A stretch of DNA of 64,000 nucleotides from Winogradskyella echinorum. Its GTDB lineage: Bacteria > Bacteroidota > Bacteroidia > Flavobacteriales > Flavobacteriaceae. A program made the translations under genes and the position numbers. The notes under the pieces were generated by a model. That model was not told the DNA's origin. It worked only from the letters and a program-made list of their open reading frames with translations, and did no database searches. Positions 55,801-62,325 of the stretch are shown here, one piece after another; within the stretch, counting starts at the first letter, position 1; the number at the start of each line of letters is the position of its first letter. The DNA lies in NCBI RefSeq assembly GCF_014297365.1, contig NZ_JACOQD010000003.1:186001-250000 (forward strand), read 5' to 3'.

Positions 55801-56713
55801 CTCTAAAGGCACAATTTTAGCAAATACTCTTGATGATCATAAAATTCAATTTAACATCACTTTACCAATTACAAAAGATGCCTTTGAAGAATATGAATTA
55901 ATAAAACTCGATAAACCAGAAATAGAAAACATAAATAATACAACTACTATAAATGAACGACCAACACTTATAATTATTGACGATAAAAAAGATATTCTAA
56001 ATTTTGTAGCTTCAATTTTTGAAGAAAACTATAATGTTATTAAAACAACAAAGTCTAGCGAAGGCTTACAAATAGTTAAAAAGCAGCTACCAGATCTAGT
56101 TATTAGTGATATTATGATGCCAGAAATAAATGGTATAGAACTCTGTAACCAACTAAAATCAGATACCCTAACAAGTCATATTCCTATTGTTTTATTGACC
56201 GCAAAAGTCACTCAAGAACAACAACGCGAAGGTTTAGAAACTGGCGCAGATGCCTATGTCACAAAACCTTTTAATGCAGACATTTTAAAAGTACGAGTGA
56301 ATAAACTCATAGAAATGCGTGAGCAATTAAAGCAGCGTTTTATTGAGCAACCAATTCTTACTAAAGAATTAGAAGTTACATCTGTTGAAGCAGAATTTAT
56401 GCAACGCCTAAAAGAAGTATTAGATACAAATATAGTTGACCCAGAATTTACATCAGATGCTTTTAGTAAATATATGTTAATGAGCAGAACCCAATTGCAT
56501 AGAAAGCTAAAAGCTATTGTTGGTATGACGACTTCAGAATTTATCAGATCTCAACGTATGTTATTAGCTAGAGATATCTTAAAGAAACAAAATATTAGTA
56601 TCTCTGAAGCAGCTTATTTAGTTGGTTTTAATTCTGTCAGCTACTTTATAAAGTGCTTTAAAAAGAGTTATAACGAAACTCCTTCACAATTTATAGCAAA
56701 GTTTAATCCCTAA
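52838..56713 (+). CDS. Hybrid two-component system protein with Reg_prop propeller sensor
   Basis: A 1291-residue regulator of classical HTCS layout. The signal peptide ends at LLFAQ (~residue 22). Two-component propeller repeats fill ~30-640 (GLSQNSVVSITQDSIGYMWF, ITGNIWFGSEGAGL, LWIGTDVDGLYKLD). A Y_Y_Y domain runs to ~735 and a membrane helix ~747-768. HisKA has H804 (NISHEFRTPLTL), the ATPase domain has NLLSNAIKY and GVGVGLALVKDL, the receiver has D1091, and an AraC-type HTH ends the protein (MSRTQLHRKLKAIVGM). The ATPase G1 box is degenerate (NQNNTIK from N948, no D-x-G-x-G). Its HTH recognition part resembles those of the two TPR-type regulators upstream, so it may share their sites. 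It probably senses a glycan or surface signal in the periplasm. The S74-protein operon follows. Confidence 0.93.
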   Translation: MIINRVKLFFLCLLIPVSLLFAQESKQFSFRSVTVNEGLSQNSVVSITQDSIGYMWFATQDGLNKYDGRDFTHFNKQYQDVTRSNYTQLGQLLSDSYGDLWSYSSNEIIEKYNYTSKVFDSITSIHNATVMHRKDSETLWVGTLDKGLVTINIKTQKTKSIFKEQLYNSSVFEIQAIDNSLYLGTSIGIFKIDNELISHIASTDNFAVSSIIKYGENIIFGTYNKGIHAINVKSNNLSHTLLTNKLPNNLNIQDIFLDSKSRLWIATYGDGLYLLDTDQKLLNFKANKEDPFALHYNDILKIYEDITGNIWFGSEGAGLSYYDEHLVKFNTITSKQVPENVSVDVVRSITVDANNIMWLGTSGKGLTRIERANKLYKTFTTHNSELSSNRVMSLLFTDNKLWIGHQSNGLQILKPNGEFQSFPELNNYAIWKIYKDANANIWLCTRTAGLIKFDKNHGIIETYNSNNSKLSNNIRTIEQGKDNKLWIGTDVDGLYKLDCTTKNIEKIDKFDDKIKSLNYFNGVLWIGTNGNGIKSIDEETLKVKDYDFEYGLANNVIYGLLRDDNDNFWASTNKGIARFNPNDPFKHYVENFTIVNGLQAYEFNTGAYFKAVDGQFYFGGIEGVNWFDPEKITYNQSKPKTTISKFEVFGKEKKLYDDLVFAHNQNTITFTFSSLHFSHPEKNTYSYILENHDKDWSDSNIKNFAHYTNLPPNDYTFKVISSNYEGIWNKEPTTVSFKILKPWYATNLALITYSLLIVLLLYGVYSYFKFKWKLETQVKLEHAEAERLRQLDNFKTKLYTNISHEFRTPLTLISGPIDKQLASKTINQKNKQELLVVKQNALRLLGLVNQMMDLSLIDAGQIKLKVEKGNLGIILKQLVSAFQYKAKEKDIKIESNIDDLHNCWFDKDIVEKIGSNLLSNAIKYSPKESTVYFSAQQQNDQLQLSVINQNNTIKADKLGQLFQRFYQDNEASEGVGVGLALVKDLVTLSKGTILANTLDDHKIQFNITLPITKDAFEEYELIKLDKPEIENINNTTTINERPTLIIIDDKKDILNFVASIFEENYNVIKTTKSSEGLQIVKKQLPDLVISDIMMPEINGIELCNQLKSDTLTSHIPIVLLTAKVTQEQQREGLETGADAYVTKPFNADILKVRVNKLIEMREQLKQRFIEQPILTKELEVTSVEAEFMQRLKEVLDTNIVDPEFTSDAFSKYMLMSRTQLHRKLKAIVGMTTSEFIRSQRMLLARDILKKQNISISEAAYLVGFNSVSYFIKCFKKSYNETPSQFIAKFNP

Positions 56714-56734
56714 TTTTAAAGGTTTCTAGTGCCT

Positions 56735-56800
56735 TGTTACATATGTATAACATCTTGAAACATATGTAATATTCTCCTACATACATCTCAAATAGCTTTG
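56735..56800 (+). promoter_or_regulatory. Shared activator box D and -7 element
   Basis: TGTTACA at 56735, TGTATAA at 56744 (+9) and TGAAACA at 56756 (+21, one mismatch). TAGCTTTG at 56793-56800 is exactly 37 bases after the start of the last heptamer and fully matches TAnnTTTG. It precedes the small ORF at 56828. Confidence 0.65.
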
Positions 56801-56827
56801 TAAATGCAAGATTTATAGTATTTGCAA

Positions 56828-56974
56828 ATGACTAAACTAAAAACTACAGGCAAAGCAGAAAATAATCTGCCATCACAACTTTATATAGCTGTTGATCATC
56901 TAAAGGATGGCACATATCAATTAAATATAATGAGTAACAATACAATTGTCTCATCTATAAAATTTGAAAAATGA
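56828..56974 (+). CDS. Small protein, 48 residues, first gene of operon
   Basis: MTKLKTTGKAENNLPSQLYI, then a C-terminal half with VDHLKDGTYQLNIMSNNTIV and SSIKFEK. It matches the small ORF at 40895 in length and pattern (hydrophobic-x-L-x-x-G-x-Y-x-L-x-IM-x-x-N-x-x-I). Its TGA overlaps the ATG of the next gene by four bases (ATGA), so translation is probably coupled. There is no signal peptide or membrane span. Both small ORFs sit between a TGTTACA box promoter and a gene for a YadA-head/S74 protein, which points to a joint function, for example as a cytoplasmic partner or a translation-control leader for the adhesin. That role is inference. Confidence 0.62.
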   Translation: MTKLKTTGKAENNLPSQLYIAVDHLKDGTYQLNIMSNNTIVSSIKFEK

Positions 56975-58434
56975 AAACACAACTTACATTTTTAGTATTG
57001 CTAATTTCAATAATTAGTATTGCCCAAAACGGAATTAATTACAAAGCTTTAATAAAAGATGCTACAGGAAATGTCATAAGCAATCAAGAAATAGATGTGG
57101 TTTTTACTATTAAAATTGATAACGAATCGGTCTATAGCGAATCACAACAGGTGTTTACTGATATTAACGGAATTGCAATTGCTGTGATTGGAGTAGGATC
57201 AATAATTAGTGGCGATTTTATGTCTATAGATTGGAAACGTAGAAATGCTGAACTCAACGTACAAATAGATTTAGGAGAAGGACTTGTAGACTTTGGCAAC
57301 ACACCATTTAATTCAGTTCCATATGCGAAACACGCTTTAAATACGGAAGGTCTTGAAGCTATTGATGAAGGTAATGGTAGTGGTTTTAGATTGGTTGGAA
57401 GAGATCCAACTCATGTTGGCAATATAGGTTTGCATGCCCTTGACTTAAGTTACAGTTCATTAGAATCAACATCAAGAGGTGCCACTGGTTTTGTTTCAGT
57501 AGCTATGGGAGCTAATACAACTGCTTCAAACCAAGGTGCCACAGCAATGGGATCAGGTTCAGTAGCCTCTGGGTTTAACTCTACAGCAATGGGAAGCAAT
57601 ACATCCGCATCTGGAGTAAATTCTACAGCTATGGGAGACATCACAAATGCAGTTGGATTATATTCAACCGCAATGGGTCGTAGAACTAACGCAGAAGCGG
57701 CATTTTCAACTGCGATTGGTAGATATAATATTGGTGGTGGCAACACGGAATCTTGGATAGAAACTGATCCTCTTTTTGAAATTGGGACTGGTTCTGGAAC
57801 AGTAAGAGCAAATGCATTAACCGTTTTAAAAAATGGTAATTTAGGATTAGGTACTCATACACCTCAAGAACTTTTACATATTACAGGAGGTCGCTTACGT
57901 ATTGGCAGTGAGACTATAGAAGACGGTGGAACTGATATTTTAGCATTCAGTTCAAGTCTAGTGCCTACTGTCGACGAAGATGATCGTTTAGGTGGCCCAA
58001 ATCGAAAATGGTTAGATGTCTATGCCGTAAATGGTACCATACAAACTTCTGATAGACGAAACAAAACTAATATTGCAAATTTAAATTATGGACTTGCAGA
58101 GGTTTTAAAAATGCAACCAGTAAGTTTTAACTGGAAGAACAAAAATAATCCAGATACAAAAATAGGGCTCATTGCACAAGATCTTCAAATATTAGTACCC
58201 GAAGTGGTCCACACACATATATGGGAAAAAGATGAAGTATCTGGAACATTAACAAAAAAAGAGTTAGATCGTTTAGGTGTGTATTATTCAGATCTCGTTC
58301 CTGTACTTATTAATGCTATAAAAGAGCAAAACAAAATTATTGAAAGTCAAGGAGCCGCTTTAAAAGCTTCAAAAGACAATTATGAAGCCTTGTTAACTCG
58401 TGTAGAACAATTAGAATCTAAATCCTCAAATTAA
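56971..58434 (+). CDS. Tail-fibre-like secreted protein with YadA-head repeats and S74 chaperone domain
   Basis: A 487-residue protein, same length and layout as the one at 41052. The signal peptide ends near IISIAQ. The shared N-terminal domain (NGINYKALIKDATGNVI to FNSVPYAKHA) is followed by six 14-residue YadA-head-like repeats (ASGFNSTAMGSNTS type) at ~165-250 and GGGNTESWIETDPLFEIG. The S74-type domain starts SDRRNK (S360, K365) and continues with YGLAEVLKMQPVSFNWKN, IGLIAQDLQ, a Pro-Glu-Val and YYSDLVPVLINAIKEQ. The Ser-Lys pair suggests that it still self-cleaves. Its start codon overlaps the stop of the small ORF upstream. Probably a trimeric surface fibre. Confidence 0.86.
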   Translation: MKTQLTFLVLLISIISIAQNGINYKALIKDATGNVISNQEIDVVFTIKIDNESVYSESQQVFTDINGIAIAVIGVGSIISGDFMSIDWKRRNAELNVQIDLGEGLVDFGNTPFNSVPYAKHALNTEGLEAIDEGNGSGFRLVGRDPTHVGNIGLHALDLSYSSLESTSRGATGFVSVAMGANTTASNQGATAMGSGSVASGFNSTAMGSNTSASGVNSTAMGDITNAVGLYSTAMGRRTNAEAAFSTAIGRYNIGGGNTESWIETDPLFEIGTGSGTVRANALTVLKNGNLGLGTHTPQELLHITGGRLRIGSETIEDGGTDILAFSSSLVPTVDEDDRLGGPNRKWLDVYAVNGTIQTSDRRNKTNIANLNYGLAEVLKMQPVSFNWKNKNNPDTKIGLIAQDLQILVPEVVHTHIWEKDEVSGTLTKKELDRLGVYYSDLVPVLINAIKEQNKIIESQGAALKASKDNYEALLTRVEQLESKSSN

Positions 58435-58440
58435 TTTATC

Positions 58441-59940
58441 ATGAATTTAAAATACACAATATTGCTTTTCTTTCTCTTGTTTAGTTCTTTCCTTTTATCA
58501 GCACAATGGATGCAAATAGGAAATGATATTGATGGAGAAGCTATAAATGATCAATCAGGCTGGTCTGTATGTTTAAGTGCTAATGGAAATACGGTCATTG
58601 TTGGTGCACCTTATAATGATGCTAATGGTTCAGCATCTGGACACGTACGTATTTTTGAAAACAATGTTAATACTTGGCAACAAAAAGGGAATAACATTAA
58701 TGGTGTTGCTGCAAGCGACCAATTTGGTTTTTCAGTAAGTATTAGTGGAGATGGCAATACAATTGCTATAGGTGCACCTGATAATAATGATAACGGATTT
58801 GAGGCTGGCCATGTAAGAGTTTATAATTTTCAAGGTAATGATTGGGTACAGATAGGAAACAATATTATTGGTGAAGCTTTTAGCGATCATTCAGGTTATT
58901 CTGTAAGTCTTAGTGATGATGGAAATCGTTTAGCAATAGGCGCACCAGATAATGGTTTAGTGGAAAATGTAGGTAGTAATTATGGACAAGTACGTGTATA
59001 TGAAAATCAAAGTGGTAATTGGGTGCAAATTGGTAATGATATTGACGGTGAAAATCCTGAAGATAATTCAGGAATTGCAGTAAGTCTTAGTGCGGACGGA
59101 AGCATTGTGGCCATTGGCGCACCAAACAATAATGATGCGGCACAAGGTGCAGGCCAAGTAAGAGTTTATACTTTCGAAACTGATACTTGGGTTCAAATAG
59201 GAGAAGATATAGATGGTGTGGCTTTAAATGATAAATTCGGAAGTGCAATAAGTTTAAACGATCAAGGTAATATTCTTGCAGTAGGTGCATTAGATCATGC
59301 TGGTATTGGTCAAGTACGTGTTTTCGAAAATTTAGCCAATACGTGGACGCAAATTGGTAGTGCTATTGATGGAGAAGCTATTGATGATGAATTTGGTTTT
59401 TCGGTAAGTCTAAATGCAGAAGGCACTATTCTTGCAGTTGGAGCACGTTATAATAGTGATTTTACATTAGATGCTGGTCATACCCGAATCTTTAAAAATC
59501 AATCGGGCAATTGGCAACAAATCGATGCCGATATTGATGGTGAAGCATCACAAGATCGTTCCGGTAACTCAGTAAGCTTAAGTGCAAATGGCAACATTAT
59601 AGCTATAGGTGCCTATCTCAATGATGGTAATGGTTCTAATACAGGGCATGTTCGTTTGTTTTCTAATGACAATATTTTAAATCTTGAAACTGTCAACCTT
59701 CAAGATAAATTAACAGTATATCCTAATCCTGTAACTACTCAAATACATATAGATTTAAAGGACATAAATAAACATTTTAATGTACAGCTCTATAATATGC
59801 ATGGGAAACTACTGTATTCACAATACCAGACTAACGCAAATCATATCACCATTAATACGACCTCATTTTCTGAAGGCATCTATGTTCTAAAATTACAATT
59901 AGATAAAACATTAAAGACTTTAAAAATGATTAAGCAATAA
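58441..59940 (+). CDS. Seven-bladed FG-GAP-like propeller with T9SS type A sorting domain
   Basis: A 499-residue protein. The signal peptide ends near FLLSAQ (~21). Seven repeats of ~55 residues follow (WMQIGNDIDGEAINDQSGWS, WQQKGNNINGVAASDQFGFS and so on), each with a core SVSLSxxGNxxAIGAPxNxD, then GHVRVFxN. Seven copies is the number of blades in an integrin-alpha-type beta-propeller, and the D-x-N-x-x-G-like stretches may bind calcium. The last ~75 residues are a type A sorting domain (LTVYPNPVTTQIHI, VQLYNMHGKLL, then FSEGIYVLKLQLD). It is exported by T9SS to the surface and could bind proteins or glycans. It lies six bases after the S74 protein gene, so the two are likely co-expressed. 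Confidence 0.87.
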   Translation: MNLKYTILLFFLLFSSFLLSAQWMQIGNDIDGEAINDQSGWSVCLSANGNTVIVGAPYNDANGSASGHVRIFENNVNTWQQKGNNINGVAASDQFGFSVSISGDGNTIAIGAPDNNDNGFEAGHVRVYNFQGNDWVQIGNNIIGEAFSDHSGYSVSLSDDGNRLAIGAPDNGLVENVGSNYGQVRVYENQSGNWVQIGNDIDGENPEDNSGIAVSLSADGSIVAIGAPNNNDAAQGAGQVRVYTFETDTWVQIGEDIDGVALNDKFGSAISLNDQGNILAVGALDHAGIGQVRVFENLANTWTQIGSAIDGEAIDDEFGFSVSLNAEGTILAVGARYNSDFTLDAGHTRIFKNQSGNWQQIDADIDGEASQDRSGNSVSLSANGNIIAIGAYLNDGNGSNTGHVRLFSNDNILNLETVNLQDKLTVYPNPVTTQIHIDLKDINKHFNVQLYNMHGKLLYSQYQTNANHITINTTSFSEGIYVLKLQLDKTLKTLKMIKQ

Positions 59941-59979
59941 AATGCTACGATTGTAGTAAACCAATAAAAAACTTAAAAG

Positions 59980-62295
59980 ATGAAAAGATATATACTTTTA
60001 GTACTCCTCTTAGTTTCAGTGGTAGGATATACCCAAAACGGCATCAACTACAAAGCACTTATTAAGGATGATTTAGGAAATGCAATAGTCAACGCTTCGG
60101 TAGATATAAAATTTAAAATTTTAGAAAGCGATGCACAAACCAATATCTATGAAGAAACACATTCGCCATCAACCGATGATAACGGAATCATCATTGTAAT
60201 CATAGGAGAAGGCACAATTATCAGCGGTATTTTCGATGAGATAAAATGGGGAGATGATAATCATTATTTAAATGTTCAAATAGATTCGGGTTCTGGTTTC
60301 ATAAACCTAGGAACTGTACAGTTTTCTGCTGTACCTTATGCATTGCATGCTAAAAAAGCAGCTAATGTAAAAGGTCTTGAAGCTATAGATGAAGGTAATG
60401 GCATTGGTTGGCGTTTAGTTGATAGACCAGAAGTTTTTTATGGTAACATTGGAGAAAATGCTGTGGATTTTAGTTTTAGTAATTCCGGTCTTATAGATAA
60501 AGGAGCTTTAGGATTAAACTCATTTGCAACAGGTTTCTTTACAGAAGCTACAGGTGATTATACTACAAGCATGGGTTACAATACTGAAGCTGCAGGAGAT
60601 TACTCAACAAGTTTAGGTTTTAATACTGAAGCTCTTGGCGATTATTCGCTAGCTTCTGGGAGAAATAGTTCTGCTTCTGGTGATAATACTATAGCTCTTG
60701 GACACTTATCAATCGCCTCTAGCTCCTATGCTATTTCAATGGGAACAGAAACAGAAGCTTCTGGAAATAGTGCCATTGCCCTAGGAAACAATACTACTGC
60801 TTCTAATGAGTACGCCGTAGCAATCGGACAGAACACAACTGCATCTGGTGCAAATTCGACTGCATTTGGGAGAAATACTGAAGCTACAGGAGCAAATTCT
60901 GTTGCGATGGGAAGTGGTACCGAAGCTCAAGGAAACTTCTCTTTTGCTTTTGGTGATTCATCTGAAGCTCAAGGCAATAATTCCATAGCTATGGGAGATG
61001 ATGCCTTTGCGACTAATGATTATGCTGTGGCAATAGGAAGAGATACCTTTGCTTCTGGTCAAAGTGCATTTTCTACAGGTAGTAATACTGATGCAACTGG
61101 CAATTATTCAGTAGCTACAGGCCAAAATACAACAGCGTCATCTACAAATTCTACTGCAATGGGTTTAGAAACTGAGGCTTCAGGTCCTCGTTCTACGGCA
61201 ATGGGATATGACACTGAAGCCTCTGGTATAAATGCCACTGCAACAGGAGGTAATACAATAGCGTCTGGCTTAAACGCTATTGCTACAGGATTCAATACTG
61301 AAGCATCTGGGTTTCACACTACAGCGATGGGATATAGAACTACAGCAGCATCGTATGCATCAACGGCAATAGGACGTCACAATATTGGTGGTGGATCATC
61401 AACTACATGGCAACCTTTAGATCCTCTTTTTGAAATTGGAAATGGATCTAACGCTAGCAATAGAAGTAATGCATTAACCGTTTATAAAAATGGACAACAT
61501 ACTATTAATGCCGATTATATAGGCTTAGTCATTCCAAATCCATCATACGGAATAGTAATCGATGAACCTTCTCTTATTGGGATAAATATAACTAATGCTA
61601 ATAATATTGGGATTGCTGTTACATCAGATTATCAAGGTGGCTACTTTTTAGGTGAAGATACAGGTGTTTTCGCAACATCATCTAATAGTAGTAATCCTGA
61701 TATTATCCTTGGAGGCAATTCTGGTTCTAATGATAACGACGACGGAATCATAGCTTCTGATTATAGATATTCAGGTAGTGATATATATTTGAGAAGTAAT
61801 GATGCTGTGGTGATTCAATTAGACCATGATAATTTTGGTAGTATTGTTAACACTAGTTCTTTTTTTATTAGAGATGGTGAAAATAATAATGTTTTTTCTG
61901 TAAATGAAAATGGTGTTGTTAGAATCAACAACTCTGTAATTCACAATAGTGATAGACGTTTAAAAACTAGTATTGAAAATCTAGATTATGGCTTAAAAGA
62001 AATATTACAGCTACAACCCAAACAATACTTTTGGAAAAATCAAGAAAAACAAAAAAAATCATTAGGTCTTATTGCTCAAGATGTTCAAACTATAATTGGT
62101 GAAATTGTAACGTGTAAAGATGATGAATTAAAGACATTGGGTGTAAGTTATACAGAATTAATTCCTGTTCTAATTAATGCTATAAAAGAACAAAATAGAC
62201 TTATTGAAAATCAAAAAAAGGATATTTATCTATTAAAATTAGAGTTCAGTTCTATTAAAAATCTTTTAACAGAATTGAAAATTACAGAACAGTAA
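59980..62295 (+). CDS. Large tail-fibre-like protein with about 21 YadA-head repeats and S74 domain
   Basis: A 771-residue protein, the longest of the five paralogues. The signal peptide ends at about VGYTQ (18). The shared domain (NGINYKALIKDDLGNAI to FSAVPYALHA) leads into ~21 tandem 14-residue repeats at ~174-466, each of type A-S/T-G-x-N/Y-S-x-A-x-G-x-N-T-E. After GGGSSTTWQPLDPLFEIGNG a beta-rich part (~480-655) precedes the S74-type domain, which opens SDRRLK (S657, K662), continues LGLIAQDVQ and YTELIPVLINAIKEQ, and ends in a coiled coil. The repeats give a beta-roll stalk much longer than in the paralogues. Secretion by Sec is clear; the route through the outer membrane is not, since no sorting domain is seen. 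Confidence 0.86.
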   Translation: MKRYILLVLLLVSVVGYTQNGINYKALIKDDLGNAIVNASVDIKFKILESDAQTNIYEETHSPSTDDNGIIIVIIGEGTIISGIFDEIKWGDDNHYLNVQIDSGSGFINLGTVQFSAVPYALHAKKAANVKGLEAIDEGNGIGWRLVDRPEVFYGNIGENAVDFSFSNSGLIDKGALGLNSFATGFFTEATGDYTTSMGYNTEAAGDYSTSLGFNTEALGDYSLASGRNSSASGDNTIALGHLSIASSSYAISMGTETEASGNSAIALGNNTTASNEYAVAIGQNTTASGANSTAFGRNTEATGANSVAMGSGTEAQGNFSFAFGDSSEAQGNNSIAMGDDAFATNDYAVAIGRDTFASGQSAFSTGSNTDATGNYSVATGQNTTASSTNSTAMGLETEASGPRSTAMGYDTEASGINATATGGNTIASGLNAIATGFNTEASGFHTTAMGYRTTAASYASTAIGRHNIGGGSSTTWQPLDPLFEIGNGSNASNRSNALTVYKNGQHTINADYIGLVIPNPSYGIVIDEPSLIGINITNANNIGIAVTSDYQGGYFLGEDTGVFATSSNSSNPDIILGGNSGSNDNDDGIIASDYRYSGSDIYLRSNDAVVIQLDHDNFGSIVNTSSFFIRDGENNNVFSVNENGVVRINNSVIHNSDRRLKTSIENLDYGLKEILQLQPKQYFWKNQEKQKKSLGLIAQDVQTIIGEIVTCKDDELKTLGVSYTELIPVLINAIKEQNRLIENQKKDIYLLKLEFSSIKNLLTELKITEQ
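60501..61380 (+). repeat. 42-bp tandem repeats coding 14-residue YadA-head units
   Basis: About 21 imperfect units of 42 bases in perfect register, coding residues such as ASGDNTIALGHLSI and ATGANSVAMGSGTE. Divergence among units is high at DNA level, so recent slippage is not obvious. Confidence 0.8.
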
Positions 62296-62313
62296 AATAT
62301 AATCGCTTTATCG

Positions 62314-62321
62314 TAACTTTG
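62314..62321 (+). promoter_or_regulatory. -7 promoter element of uvrB
   Basis: TAACTTTG ends four bases before the ATG at 62326. It is identical in sequence and spacing to the element at 6758-6765. The mRNA would begin at or next to the start codon. Confidence 0.5.
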
Positions 62322-62325
62322 CCTT

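Noticed and set aside
57450..57746. Minus-strand ORF with regular PIAVE-type repeats
   Set aside because: It is the antisense reading of the 42-bp YadA-head repeats. Similar mirror ORFs lie opposite the repeats at 49056-49277, 49290-49649 and 61104-61295. No promoter or start context supports them.
41052..62295. Prophage, because of tail-fibre-like and S74 domains
   Set aside because: The proteins have Sec signal peptides and there are no capsid, terminase, portal, integrase or lysis genes. The neighbours are lipoproteins, OmpA and T9SS cargo.
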